A stretch of 32,812 bases of DNA from UMGS1663 sp963621995 (GCA_963621995.1 CAVFFZ010000013.1:1-32812); one strand, 5' to 3'; counted from the first letter of the stretch, positions 23,052-31,732 are shown. Numbers and translations: made by a program. Notes: generated from the sequence alone by a model not told the origin.

Positions 23052-23987
23052 TTGGGAGTAATATCAAGTATTTTTGGATATATATTAAACTTTTTTTATG
23101 AAATATTAAATAATTATGGTTTAGCTATTTTAATATTTTCAGTGTTGTTAAGATTAATATTAATACCTATGACTATAAAACAACAAGAATCAATGAAGAA
23201 ATCAGCAAAAGTACAAGAAAAAATGAAGGATATTCAAGCTAAATATAAAAATAATCCTGAAAAATTAAATCAAGAAACAATTAATTTATATAAAACAGAA
23301 AAAATGAGTCCATTTAGTGGATGTTTAACAGGAATTTTACAAATAATAATTATTCTTTCAGTATTTTGGCTTGTAAGTCAACCACTTACATATATGAAAA
23401 ATCTAAAAGACACAGAAATATATAAAGAATATAAAGAAAAAGTAGATCAAGATTCAGGAATAAGATACAAAGAAATAGGAATTATAGATTTAGCAGAATC
23501 AGAATATAAAGATATAGAAAATCAATTACAACAAGAAAATGTAGAAAATAGGGAAGAATTAGAGAAAAGAAAAGAAGAAGTAAACAAACTAAGAATAAAT
23601 ATGCAATTTTTAGGATTAGATTTAAGTAAAGTACCTATGCAAAGCTTAAATGATTGGAGAGTGTATATTATTCCTATTCTATACATTATAACATCTTTTG
23701 TTTCTATAAAAATAACAATGAATACTCAAAAGAAAGAAAAAGAAAAGAAGGATAAAGATGTAATAGTTCAAAATGAAGAAAAAACTAAAGAAGATGAACT
23801 TACAGAAAGTATGGGACAAATGAATAATACAATGTTATATATGGCACCAATAATGTCTATATCTATTGCAGCTATTGCACCACTTGGACTTGCTTTATAC
23901 TGGCTTGTAAGCAATATTTTAATGATATTTGAAAGATTAACTATAAATAAAATTATGAGCTCTAAGGAGGAAAAGGATAATGAGTAA
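23052..23987 (+). CDS. yidC: YidC/OxaA-type membrane protein insertase
   Basis: A 311-aa insertase with about five membrane segments. The conserved groove Arg34 is in LLRLILIPMTIKQQESMKK, followed by the cytoplasmic hairpin and a long charged insertion (about 117-190) before the third core segment. The end region APLGLALYWLVSN is typical. The start is TTG at 23052 behind AGAGG; no lipoprotein Cys is present, unlike B. subtilis SpoIIIJ. The final codons overlap jag by 8 bp. The Glu/Lys-rich insertion between core segments is larger than in the Bacillus proteins. Confidence 0.93.
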   Translation: MGVISSIFGYILNFFYEILNNYGLAILIFSVLLRLILIPMTIKQQESMKKSAKVQEKMKDIQAKYKNNPEKLNQETINLYKTEKMSPFSGCLTGILQIIIILSVFWLVSQPLTYMKNLKDTEIYKEYKEKVDQDSGIRYKEIGIIDLAESEYKDIENQLQQENVENREELEKRKEEVNKLRINMQFLGLDLSKVPMQSLNDWRVYIIPILYIITSFVSIKITMNTQKKEKEKKDKDVIVQNEEKTKEDELTESMGQMNNTMLYMAPIMSISIAAIAPLGLALYWLVSNILMIFERLTINKIMSSKEEKDNE

Positions 23988-24687
23988 TTCTATTATTGCA
24001 GAAGGAAGAACAACAAATGAAGCTATTGAAAATGGATTAAAAGAATTAAAAGTATCTAAAGATAGAGTAGATATAAAAGTGTTAGAAAATGAAAATAAAA
24101 AAAGTTTTTTCAGTATATTAACACCAAGAGTTGTAAAAGTTCAACTTACAATAAAAGAAAATTCTAATAAAGAAGAAAAAGTAGAAGTAAAAGAAGGAAA
24201 AACAAAAAGAGAATATGATCATAATGAAGAAGATATATCTATAGCTAAAGAAAGAGTAGAAAAATTTTTAAAAGAATGGTTACAAAAGGTTAATAATACA
24301 TTAGAATATACAATTAAAGAAGAAGATTGTACTATATATGTAGATATAAATGGAAATGCAGCAGGAACTTTAATAGGATATAGAGGGGAAACATTAAATT
24401 CTATGCAAACTATATTATGCACAATTGCAAATAGAGGTTTTAACAGCAAAATTAGATTAATATTAGACATAGAAAATTATCGTCAAAAAAGAGAAAAAAC
24501 ATTAGAAGAATTAGCAGAAAAAGTTTCTAAAACAGTATTAAAAACAGGAAAATCAATTACATTAGAGCCAATGCCAGCATATGAAAGAAAAATAATACAT
24601 AGTAAATTACAAGACAATGATAAAGTAGAAACATATAGTATTGGAGAGGGAGATAGCAGAAGAGTTGTTATTTCTAAAATAAAATAA
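23980..24687 (+). CDS. jag: Jag/KhpB RNA-binding protein
   Basis: A 235-aa protein with three domains. A Jag-N domain lies at about 1-55 (ITPR-like SILTPRVVKVQL). A KH domain has the loop GYRGE at 133-137. An R3H domain lies at about 203-233 (ERKIIHSKLQDNDKV and SIGEGDSRRVVI). Jag/KhpB binds RNA and influences cell-wall synthesis and division in Firmicutes. The ribosome site GGAGGAAAAGG lies inside the end of yidC, and the genes overlap by 8 bp. A long-loop terminator follows. Confidence 0.95.
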   Translation: MSNSIIAEGRTTNEAIENGLKELKVSKDRVDIKVLENENKKSFFSILTPRVVKVQLTIKENSNKEEKVEVKEGKTKREYDHNEEDISIAKERVEKFLKEWLQKVNNTLEYTIKEEDCTIYVDINGNAAGTLIGYRGETLNSMQTILCTIANRGFNSKIRLILDIENYRQKREKTLEELAEKVSKTVLKTGKSITLEPMPAYERKIIHSKLQDNDKVETYSIGEGDSRRVVISKIK

Positions 24688-24705
24688 TTTAATATAAAAA
24701 ATCCG

Positions 24706-24776
24706 AAGTCAAAGTGAAGATTTTAATTTAAGTATATTTTTATATATTTATATTAATTTATAGCTTTGGCTTTTTT
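24706..24776 (+). terminator. Probable terminator after jag
   Basis: AAGTCAAAG (24706-24714) pairs with CTTTGGCTT (24764-24772) over 9 bp including one G-U, with a T6 run ending at 24776. The 49-nt loop is AT-rich and may fold further. Moderate strength. Confidence 0.6.
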
Positions 24777-24820
24777 ATTAAATAAGTATATAAATAAAAA
24801 TTATGTAAAAGGAGAAAAAG

Positions 24821-26203
24821 ATGGAAACAATAGCAGCAATATCTACGGCTATAGGTAATGGCGGAATTGGAATTATTCGTATGAGTGGTAAAGAATCCTT
24901 TAAAATACTAGAAAAAATATTCAAAAATAGTAAAGGAGAGAAATTAGATTTAAATAAAATAAAAGGTTACACCATGCAATATGGAACAATTGTAGATTCA
25001 AAAACAAATGAAAAAATAGATGAAGTATTAGTTTCTTTTTTTAAAAACCCTAAAAGCTATACAAGAGAAGATATGTGCGAAATAAATTCTCATGGAGGAA
25101 TGATTATAGAGAAGCAAATATTAGAGCAATGTTTGAAAAATGGAGCTATGTTAGCTGAACCTGGGGAATTTACTAAAAGAGCATTTTTAAATGGAAGAAT
25201 AGATTTATCACAAGCAGAATCAATTATGGATTTGATAAATAGTAAAACTGAAAAAGAGTCAAAAGCATCTATAAATCAATTACAAGGAGATCTATCTAAT
25301 AAAATAAATGAAATAAGACATGATTTATTAGATATAATGGCAGATATAGAAGCTTCTATAGATTATCCAGAATATGATATAGAAGAAGTTACAAATAGCA
25401 AAGCATTGGGTATTTTGGAAAATACAAAAAATAAATTAAAAGGACTAAAAGATACATTTAGAAGTGGAAAAATCTTAAAAGAGGGAATAAAAACAGCAAT
25501 TATAGGTAGACCAAATGCAGGAAAATCCTCTCTATTAAATAAAATTTTAAAAGAAGAAAGAGCTATAGTAAGCGAAATAGAAGGCACTACAAGAGATACA
25601 ATAGAAGAATTTATAACAATAAAAGGAATACCTTTAAAAATAATAGATACTGCAGGAATAAGAAAAACTTCAGATAAAATAGAAGAAATTGGAGTAAAAA
25701 AAGCACTAGATATAGCTAAAGATGCAGAATTAGTATTAGTTATACTAGACAACTCAAAAGATTTAACTGAAGAAGACAGAGAAATTTTGAAATTAGCAGA
25801 AAGTAAAAACTCAATTATATTATTAAATAAAGTGGATTTAAAAGAAAATAATTTAGAAAATAGTGAAGAATTAAATAAGTTAAATAAAAAAATAATAAAA
25901 ATATCTGCAAAAAATGGAAATGGAATAGAAGAATTGTATAATGAAATTGAAAATATGTTTCAAATTAAAAATTTGGAAACAGATGGAGAAATAATTATTA
26001 CTAATATAAGACATAAAAATCAAATTGAATATGCAATTAATAATATTAATGAAGCAATAAATGCAGTAAAAAATAATTTACCAATTGATATAATTTCTAT
26101 TTCGATAAAACAAACTTTAGAAGATTTAGGAAAAATAACAGGCGAGAATGTATCAGAAGATATTATAAATGAAATATTCTCAAAATTCTGCTTGGGAAAA
26201 TAA
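24821..26203 (+). CDS. mnmE: tRNA modification GTPase MnmE
   Basis: A 460-aa protein that with MnmG adds the aminomethyl group to wobble uridine 34 of certain tRNAs. It has an N-terminal formyl-folate-binding domain (about 1-118) and a helical domain. The inserted G domain has GRPNAGKSS at about 229, DTAGIRKT and NKVD. The C-terminus is the essential CLGK. AAAGGAG stands before the ATG. mnmG lies 498 bp downstream, farther than in the usual tightly linked arrangement. Confidence 0.97.
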   Translation: METIAAISTAIGNGGIGIIRMSGKESFKILEKIFKNSKGEKLDLNKIKGYTMQYGTIVDSKTNEKIDEVLVSFFKNPKSYTREDMCEINSHGGMIIEKQILEQCLKNGAMLAEPGEFTKRAFLNGRIDLSQAESIMDLINSKTEKESKASINQLQGDLSNKINEIRHDLLDIMADIEASIDYPEYDIEEVTNSKALGILENTKNKLKGLKDTFRSGKILKEGIKTAIIGRPNAGKSSLLNKILKEERAIVSEIEGTTRDTIEEFITIKGIPLKIIDTAGIRKTSDKIEEIGVKKALDIAKDAELVLVILDNSKDLTEEDREILKLAESKNSIILLNKVDLKENNLENSEELNKLNKKIIKISAKNGNGIEELYNEIENMFQIKNLETDGEIIITNIRHKNQIEYAINNINEAINAVKNNLPIDIISISIKQTLEDLGKITGENVSEDIINEIFSKFCLGK

Positions 26204-26643
26204 GAAGAATGCACGAGAATAAAAAATAAAAGAAAAAGAATAATAAGACAAGTAATTTTATATTACAAATATAAAAAGGCTTTAAAATAGATTTTGAAAA
26301 GAATTTTTTAAAAGCACAACAATAAACATATAGGTAAAATATAAGAGACAAAAATTAACCTATATATACAAAAAATATTCTGTAAAACCTTAGAACAGTA
26401 AGGATTACAAAAGATAGAAGCGAACGTCGACAAAATTCGACAATTAGTCAAAAAGACAAACAACAAAGCAATAATATGAATAAATGAAAGAGTAGATACA
26501 ATATGTTGCCAAAATAACAACTGAACAAAAATTCAAGTTTCATAGAAAACAAACAAAAATGTTTCACAAACAAAATATTAAATGATTATAATTACAAAAA
26601 GAAACAGATTAATCTTTTGAAAAGTTTTTTAGAGGGATAAAAA
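26204..26643 (+). other. Gene-free mnmE-mnmG spacer with hairpins
   Basis: There is no credible reading frame; the plus strand is rich in A with few T-runs. The hairpins are ATATAGGT/ACCTATAT (26328-26335 and 26358-26365) and CCTTA/TAAGG (26388-26403). TCGACAA is repeated at 26427-26433 and 26437-26443. A parS-like half palindrome GTTTCATAGAAAAC lies at 26537-26550 and TGTTTCAC at 26560-26567. A possible -10 TATAAT lies near 26586. It could be an mRNA leader or a small RNA; nothing is certain. Confidence 0.5.
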
Positions 26644-26712
26644 ATGAAACAGAAGAGGATACATTTAGAAACGTACTTTTGCGTTACGAAAGGAGTAAAA
26701 AATGAAATATAA
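26644..26712 (+). CDS. Possible 22-aa leader peptide before mnmG
   Basis: ATG 26644 stands behind GAGGGAT with correct spacing and opens a 22-codon frame (MKQKRIHLETYFCVTKGVKNEI). It ends at 26712, overlapping the mnmG start by 11 bp. The mnmG ribosome site AAAGGAG lies inside the frame. It could couple translation to mnmG. There is no family resemblance, and the small size makes it uncertain. Confidence 0.35.
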   Translation: MKQKRIHLETYFCVTKGVKNEI

Positions 26713-28579
26713 TGCAGGAAAATATGATATAGCAGTAATAGGAGCAGGGCATGCAGGCTGCGAAGCAGCGTTAGCTTGTGCAAGAATGGGTATGAAAACA
26801 CTAATGTTTTCTATTAGTCTAGAAGCTGTTGCAAATATGCCTTGTAACCCACACATAGGGGGAAGTTCTAAAGGACATTTAGTAAGAGAGATAGATTGCC
26901 TTGGGGGAGAAATGGGGAAAAACATCGACAAAACTTATACTCAATTGCGTATGCTGAACACTTCTAAAGGGCCAGCAGTTTATTCTTTAAGAGCACAGGC
27001 TGATAGAAAAAGATATCAAGAAGAAATGAAACACACACTAGAAAAGCAAGAAAATTTATACATTAAACAAGCGGAAATAGTAGACTTTACAGTAGAAAAT
27101 GGAAAAGTAAAATCTATAGAAACAAATATTGGTGCAATATATGATGTAGATTGTATTATTGTAGCAACAGGTACATATTTAAAAGGAAAAATATTCATAG
27201 GAGAAGTTTCTTTTGAAAGTGGACCAGATGGAGTATTCCCAGCAAATAAATTATCAGAAGCTTTAAAAAGAGAAGGAGTAGATTTAGTTAGATTTAAGAC
27301 AGGTACTCCTGCAAGAATAAATAAGAATAGTATAGATTTTTCAAAGATGGAAATACAGGAGGGAGATAAGCACCCAGAAGCATTTTCTTTTGAAGATAAA
27401 ATAGATGATAGTGTAGAGCAATTACCATGTTATTTAACATATACAAACGCAAAAACTCATGAGATAATACGTAAAAATTTACATCGTTCACCTTTATATG
27501 GTGGAGAGATTGTGGGAACAGGGCCTAGATATTGCCCATCAATAGAAGATAAAGTAGTTCGTTTTGCAGATAAAGAAAGACATCAAATATTTGTAGAGCC
27601 AATAGGAAGAAATACAGACGAAATGTACATTCAAGGAATGAGTTCATCTCTTCCAGAAGACGTACAAATAGCCATGTATAGAACTCTTCCAGGACTAGAA
27701 CATGCAGAGTTTACAAGACCAGCATATGCAATAGAATATGATTGTATTAATCCTGCTGATTTAAAATTATCTTTAGAATATAAGAAAATAGATGGATTAT
27801 TTTTTGCAGGACAAACAAATGGAACATCAGGATATGAAGAGGCAGCTTGCCAAGGATTAATGGCAGGAATAAATGCAAGTTTAAAATTGAAAGGAAAAGA
27901 TCCTGTAATATTGGATAGAACTCAGGGGTATATAGGTGTTTTAATTGATGATATTGTAACAAAAGGAACAAATGAACCATATAGAATGATGACATCTCGT
28001 GCTGAGTATAGGCTTTTATTAAGACAGGATAACGCAGATTTAAGATTGCTAGAAATAGGTTATAAAGTAGGTCTTGTACCTGAGGAAAGATATCAAAAAT
28101 TTTTAAAGAAAAAGAAAAGTATTGAGGATGAAATTGCAAGGGTAAGAGCTACAATAATAAAACCTACTAAAGAAGTAAATGAATTTTTGAAAAAATATAA
28201 TTCCTCAGAACTTACTACAGGAGCGAGTTTGGCAGACTTAGTAAAAAGAACAGAATTAACTTATGAAGGATTAAAAGAAATAGATCCTAATAGACCAGAA
28301 TTAGCGGAACAAGTAGAAAAAGAAGTTGGAATAGAACTAAAATATGAGGGCTATATTAAATTACAAGCAGAACAAGTAGAAAAATTTAAAAAATTAGAAC
28401 AAAAGTTATTACCAAAAGATATAAATTATGAAGATATTAAAGGGTTAAGATTAGAAGCTAGACAAAAATTGAATAAAATAAGACCAAATTCTGTAGGACA
28501 AGCATCTAGAATTTCAGGAGTATCTCCTGCAGATATATCTGTACTTCTAATTTACTTAGAGACTTACAATAAAAAGTAA
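26702..28579 (+). CDS. mnmG: tRNA uridine-5-carboxymethylaminomethyl modification enzyme MnmG (GidA)
   Basis: A 625-aa FAD-dependent partner of MnmE. The N-terminal dinucleotide-binding motif is IGAGHAGCEAALACARMG (about 10-27). The FAD/NAD signature GPRYCPSIEDKVVRF and the stretch VEPIGRNTDEMYIQGMSSSLP are conserved. The C-terminal helical domain ends in the family's RISGVSPADISVLLIYLE. AAAGGAG precedes the ATG. A small upstream frame (26644-26712) overlaps its start. rsmG follows after a hairpin, the common gid gene order. Confidence 0.97.
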   Translation: MKYNAGKYDIAVIGAGHAGCEAALACARMGMKTLMFSISLEAVANMPCNPHIGGSSKGHLVREIDCLGGEMGKNIDKTYTQLRMLNTSKGPAVYSLRAQADRKRYQEEMKHTLEKQENLYIKQAEIVDFTVENGKVKSIETNIGAIYDVDCIIVATGTYLKGKIFIGEVSFESGPDGVFPANKLSEALKREGVDLVRFKTGTPARINKNSIDFSKMEIQEGDKHPEAFSFEDKIDDSVEQLPCYLTYTNAKTHEIIRKNLHRSPLYGGEIVGTGPRYCPSIEDKVVRFADKERHQIFVEPIGRNTDEMYIQGMSSSLPEDVQIAMYRTLPGLEHAEFTRPAYAIEYDCINPADLKLSLEYKKIDGLFFAGQTNGTSGYEEAACQGLMAGINASLKLKGKDPVILDRTQGYIGVLIDDIVTKGTNEPYRMMTSRAEYRLLLRQDNADLRLLEIGYKVGLVPEERYQKFLKKKKSIEDEIARVRATIIKPTKEVNEFLKKYNSSELTTGASLADLVKRTELTYEGLKEIDPNRPELAEQVEKEVGIELKYEGYIKLQAEQVEKFKKLEQKLLPKDINYEDIKGLRLEARQKLNKIRPNSVGQASRISGVSPADISVLLIYLETYNKK

Positions 28580-28580
28580 A

Positions 28581-28610
28581 ATAATCTTAAAAAGCCTATT
28601 TTAAGATTAT
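28581..28610 (+). other. Intercistronic hairpin mnmG-rsmG
   Basis: ATAATCTTAAAA (28581-28592) and TTTTAAGATTAT (28599-28610) form a perfect 12-bp stem with loop AGCCTA, placed right before the rsmG ribosome site AAGGAGG. It has no U-tract, so an mRNA-processing or stability element is likelier than a terminator. Confidence 0.6.
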
Positions 28611-28623
28611 TTAAGGAGGAAAT

Positions 28624-29340
28624 ATGGAATTTGAAATATTTTTAGAAGAATTAGAAATAGAAGCAAAGCAAATAGAAATAGAATTAACAAAAGAACAAAT
28701 AGAAAAATATTATAATTATATGAATTTGCTACTAGAATGGAACGAAAAAATAAATTTAACAGCAATAATAAATCCAAAAGAAATAATATTAAAACATTTT
28801 GTAGATTCTTTAACAATTGCTAAATATATTAATGATGATGAAAAATTGATAGATGTAGGTACAGGAGCAGGTTTTCCTGGAATACCATTATCTATAGTAA
28901 AAGAAAATACAGATATAGTGTTATTAGATTCTTTAAACAAGAGAATAAATTTTTTACAAGAAGTAAAAGAAAATTTAAGACTAAAAAATATAACAACAAT
29001 ACATGGTAGAGCAGAAGAATTTGGAAAAAATAAAAAGGAAAGAGAAACGTATGATATAGCAACATCAAGAGCTGTTGCACCTTTAAATATATTGTTAGAA
29101 TATTTACTTCCTCTAGTAAAAGTAGGAGGAAAAGCCATATGTATGAAAGGCTCTAATATAGAAGAAATAGAAAATGCAAAAAATGCTTTAGAAATATTAG
29201 GAGGGCAAATAGAGAAGATAGAAGAAATTACTCTTCCAAATAGTGATATAAAAAGAAATATTATTATAGTAAAAAAAGTAAAAAATACACCTTCAAAATA
29301 TCCTAGAAAGCCTGGAACTCCAAGCAAAGAGCCAATTTAA
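28624..29340 (+). CDS. rsmG: 16S rRNA (guanine-N7) methyltransferase RsmG (GidB)
   Basis: A 238-aa SAM-dependent methyltransferase of 16S rRNA. The SAM-binding motif is LIDVGTGAGFPGIPL (about 75-89), preceded by the family's WNEKINLTAI and FVDSLT. Later come TSRAVAPLNILLEY and the C-terminal KYPRKPGTPSKEPI, typical of RsmG. AAGGAGG stands before the ATG. It is followed by a strong terminator that overlaps the parA promoter. Confidence 0.97.
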   Translation: MEFEIFLEELEIEAKQIEIELTKEQIEKYYNYMNLLLEWNEKINLTAIINPKEIILKHFVDSLTIAKYINDDEKLIDVGTGAGFPGIPLSIVKENTDIVLLDSLNKRINFLQEVKENLRLKNITTIHGRAEEFGKNKKERETYDIATSRAVAPLNILLEYLLPLVKVGGKAICMKGSNIEEIENAKNALEILGGQIEKIEEITLPNSDIKRNIIIVKKVKNTPSKYPRKPGTPSKEPI

Positions 29341-29373
29341 AGAGGTTTAGTAAATTATAAGAAAAAATTATAT

Positions 29374-29414
29374 AAAAAAGTCAACAAATATTGTAATATT
29401 TATTGACTTTTTTT
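29374..29414 (+). terminator. Terminator after rsmG
   Basis: AAAAAAGTCAACAAATATT (29374-29392) pairs with AATATTTATTGACTTTTTT (29395-29413) with a single mismatch and ends in T7. Its right arm contains the -35 box of the next promoter. Confidence 0.85.
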
Positions 29415-29431
29415 GTATATTCTTATATTAT
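29403..29431 (+). promoter_or_regulatory. parA-parB promoter
   Basis: TTGACT (29403-29408), 17 nt, then TATTAT (29426-29431), 31 bp before the chosen parA start. The -35 lies within the right arm of the rsmG terminator, an economical overlap. Confidence 0.75.
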
Positions 29432-29461
29432 TAATGTGTTAGAAAAATGGAGGTAATATTA

Positions 29462-30247
29462 GTGGGAAAAGTAATATCAATTGCAAATCAAAAAGGTGGA
29501 GTAGGAAAGACTACAACAGCGGTAAATTTAAGTACAATATTAGCTAAAAAAGGAAAGAAAGTATTAATGATAGATACTGACCCACAAGGAAATGGAACAA
29601 GTGGATTAGGTATAGACAAAAATGTTAATTTTTCTGTATATGATGTTATTATAAATGATGTAGAAATAGAAAATACAATTCAAACTACAATGGTAAAAAA
29701 TTTAGAAGTATGTCCATCTAATATAAACCTTGCAGGAGCTGAAGTTGAACTTGTTTCAATGATGTCTAGAGAGTACAGATTAAAGGAAAAAGTAGATAGT
29801 CAAAAAGACAAATATGATTATATAATAATAGATTGTCCACCATCTTTAGGACTAATTACATTAAATGCTTTTACAGCATCAGATAGTGTACTAATTCCTG
29901 TACAATGTGAATATTACGCATTAGAGGGACTTGGACAGCTTATAAACACAATAAATTTGGTAAAAAAACACTTAAATAAAAACTTAGAAGTAGAGGGAGC
30001 TTTACTTACTATGTTTGACATTAGGACAAACTTATCAAATCAAGTAGTAAAAGAAGTTAATAAATATTTTGAAAACAAAGTATATAAAACAGTTATACCA
30101 AGAAATGTAAGACTTAGTGAAGCACCAAGCTATGGTATGCCAATATCAGTATATGATCCAAAATCTAAAGGAGCAAAATCTTACGATAAATTCGTAAAAG
30201 AATTTTTAAAGAAAAATGAAGAAGAAGCTAAAAGGAAAGGAGAATAA
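29462..30247 (+). CDS. parA: Chromosome partitioning ATPase ParA (Soj)
   Basis: A 261-aa ParA/Soj protein. The deviant Walker A is KGGVGKTT at 11-18, followed by DTDPQGNGTSGLG, IIDCPPSLG and the C-terminal VIPRNVRLSEAPSYG typical of chromosomal Soj. With ParB it controls origin segregation and, in Bacillus, DnaA activity. The frame opens at ATG 29447, but the ribosome site GGAGG (29450-29454) fits GTG at 29462, giving the usual start MGKVISIANQKGG. It ends 2 bp before parB. The origin is 9 kb away. Confidence 0.95.
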   Translation: MGKVISIANQKGGVGKTTTAVNLSTILAKKGKKVLMIDTDPQGNGTSGLGIDKNVNFSVYDVIINDVEIENTIQTTMVKNLEVCPSNINLAGAEVELVSMMSREYRLKEKVDSQKDKYDYIIIDCPPSLGLITLNAFTASDSVLIPVQCEYYALEGLGQLINTINLVKKHLNKNLEVEGALLTMFDIRTNLSNQVVKEVNKYFENKVYKTVIPRNVRLSEAPSYGMPISVYDPKSKGAKSYDKFVKEFLKKNEEEAKRKGE

Positions 30248-30249
30248 AA

Positions 30250-31125
30250 ATGGCTAAAAATACAGGATTAGGAAAAGGTTTAGAGGCATTATTTAGTGAT
30301 AAAACAGTTATAGAGGATATAAAAAAAGAAGAAGTAAAAGATGGAGAGAGAATTGAAAAAATCAAAATAGTAGATATCGAACCAAATAGAAATCAACCAA
30401 GAAGAAATTTTAATATGGAAGCAATAGAAGAACTTGCTGAATCTATTAAAATATATGGAGTTATTCAACCTATTATTGTTAATAAAAAAGATGGATATTA
30501 TGAAATAGTTGCAGGTGAAAGAAGATGGAGAGCATCAAAGAAAGCAGGACTTACAGAAATTCCATGTATAATTAGAAATGATGATGAGAGAAAGACAAAA
30601 GAAATAGCATTAATAGAAAATATACAAAGAGAAGATTTAAATCCAATTGAAAAGGCAAAAGGATTTAAACAATTAATAGATGAATATGGATTAAAACAAC
30701 AAGAATTGGCAGATATAATGGGAATGAATAGAAGTACAGTTACAAACTGCTTACGTATTTTAAATTTAGATCCAAGAGTTATAGATTTAGCATTAGAGGG
30801 AAAATTAACAGAAGGACATTGCCGTTCATTACTTGGATTTGAAGATCCAGAACAACAATATAAAATGGCGTTAAAAATAATAGAAACAGGGCAAACAGTA
30901 AGAGATATAGAAAGAAGCCTAAAAAACAAGAAAAATGTTAGTAAAAATACAAAAGAAAATAGAAAAAGATATGAAGCAATTTATAGAGATATAGAAGATA
31001 GATTTCAAGGTTTCTTTGGAACAAAAGTAAAGATAGATGCTAAAAAAAGAAGTGGAAGAATAATAATTAATTATTCTAATAATGAAGATCTAGAAAGAAT
31101 GTTAGATTTAATAAATAAAGATTAA
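30250..31125 (+). CDS. parB: Chromosome partitioning protein ParB (Spo0J)
   Basis: A 291-aa ParB. The N-terminal tail GLGKGLEALFSD binds ParA. The CTPase/ParB core includes PNRNQPRRNF, then GERRWRASKKAGLTEIPCIIR and the arginine-rich ALIENIQREDLNPIEKA. The helix-turn-helix is in QQELADIMGMNRSTVTNCLRIL, and the C-terminal dimerisation domain ends the protein. It binds parS sites and spreads along DNA. A2-bp gap to parA indicates one operon. No perfect parS is seen in the window, only half-sites. Confidence 0.95.
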   Translation: MAKNTGLGKGLEALFSDKTVIEDIKKEEVKDGERIEKIKIVDIEPNRNQPRRNFNMEAIEELAESIKIYGVIQPIIVNKKDGYYEIVAGERRWRASKKAGLTEIPCIIRNDDERKTKEIALIENIQREDLNPIEKAKGFKQLIDEYGLKQQELADIMGMNRSTVTNCLRILNLDPRVIDLALEGKLTEGHCRSLLGFEDPEQQYKMALKIIETGQTVRDIERSLKNKKNVSKNTKENRKRYEAIYRDIEDRFQGFFGTKVKIDAKKRSGRIIINYSNNEDLERMLDLINKD

Positions 31126-31187
31126 AATAAAAAAATGTGAAACATAATGAAAATAAAAACTAAAAAATGTTTCATATGCATAAATAG

Positions 31188-31217
31188 GCCTTAGCAGAAA
31201 TGTTAAGGCGATTTTTT
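31188..31217 (+). terminator. Terminator after parB
   Basis: GCCTTA (31188-31193) and TAAGGC (31203-31208) form a 6-bp stem with a 10-nt loop, followed by a T6 run. Just upstream, TGAAACAT (31138-31145) and ATGTTTCA (31167-31174) form a second inverted repeat without a U-tract. Confidence 0.75.
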
Positions 31218-31330
31218 GTATAATAAAGAACTTATATTATAGAAGAAAGCTTTATATATTAGATAAAGATGGAAGGAATAATGTTTTATTAAAGTTTTGC
31301 ATTTGCAAATAAGTTTTTTACGTCTATCTA

Positions 31331-31360
31331 TTGACAACAAAAGCATTTTTGTGTTAATAT
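31331..31360 (+). promoter_or_regulatory. Promoter of the tRNA-Ser pair
   Basis: TTGACA (31331-31336), 18 nt, then TAATAT (31355-31360) with TG at 31352-31353 (extended -10). It lies 30 bp before the first tRNA-Ser. The segment 31218-31330 upstream holds no gene that I can support. Confidence 0.85.
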
Positions 31361-31366
31361 ATATCT

Positions 31367-31384
31367 GTTACGAAACAAAGTAAC
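31367..31384 (+). other. Leader hairpin before tRNA-Ser
   Basis: GTTAC (31367-31371) and GTAAC (31380-31384) pair around an 8-nt loop between the promoter and the tRNA 5' end, mirroring the leader stem before tRNA-Lys. Confidence 0.5.
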
Positions 31385-31390
31385 AAATGT

Positions 31391-31482
31391 GCAGAGGTGG
31401 TCGAGTTGGTTTATGGCACCAGTCTTGAAAATTGGCGTGCGTTTGTAGCGTACCGTGGGTTCGAATCCCACCCTCTGCGCCA
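31391..31482 (+). tRNA. tRNA-Ser (UGA)
   Basis: A full class II tRNA. The acceptor stem pairs GCAGAGG with CCTCTGC, the anticodon loop CTTGAAA gives UGA, a long variable arm covers about 31436-31455, the T-loop is GTTCGAATC, and CCA is encoded at 31480-31482. Confidence 0.97.
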
Positions 31483-31514
31483 TTTTTTTATTAAAAGTTT
31501 AACTTGAAACATTT

Positions 31515-31605
31515 GGAGGCTTACCCAAGTGGTTGAAGGGGACAGTTTGCTAAACTGTTAGGGTTCGTAAGGGCCGCGAGGGTTCAAATCCCTCAGCTTC
31601 CGCCA
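31515..31605 (+). tRNA. tRNA-Ser (GCU)
   Basis: A class II tRNA. The acceptor stem pairs GGAGGCT with AGCTTCC, the anticodon loop TTGCTAA gives GCU, the variable arm is long, the T-loop is GTTCAAATC, and CCA is encoded at 31603-31605. It is cotranscribed with the preceding tRNA-Ser, 32 bp upstream. Confidence 0.97.
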
Positions 31606-31642
31606 AAAAGATATAAGGTATTGATTTACCTTATATCTTTTT
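31606..31642 (+). terminator. Terminator of the tRNA-Ser pair
   Basis: AAAAGATATAAGGTA (31606-31620) pairs perfectly with TACCTTATATCTTTT (31627-31641), with a 6-nt loop and a run of five T that begins in the arm. Confidence 0.8.
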
Positions 31643-31732
31643 ATATTATAGGAAAGTTTGGGAAAAATTCCTATAATATAAAAATGCTTCGCTAAACATT
31701 CCACACAAATTTTATTGCATAAAATTTGGTGG
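31642..31732 (+). other. Two further hairpins upstream of the patatin gene
   Basis: TATATTATAGGAA (31642-31654) with TTCCTATAATATA (31668-31680) is a perfect 13-bp stem. CCAC-A-CAAATTTTAT (31701-31715) with ATAAAATTTGGTGG (31719-31732) is a 14-bp stem with one bulge and loop TGC. Neither has a U-tract. The rest of 31733-31909 is AT-rich without a supported gene. Confidence 0.5.

Noticed and set aside
26422..26443. LexA (SOS) box around CGAACGTCGAC
   Set aside because: It lacks the GAAC-N4-GTTC symmetry of the Gram-positive LexA site.
28716..29327. Long minus-strand frame of 203 aa
   Set aside because: Antisense to rsmG, which carries all family motifs; the frame has no ribosome site or family resemblance.
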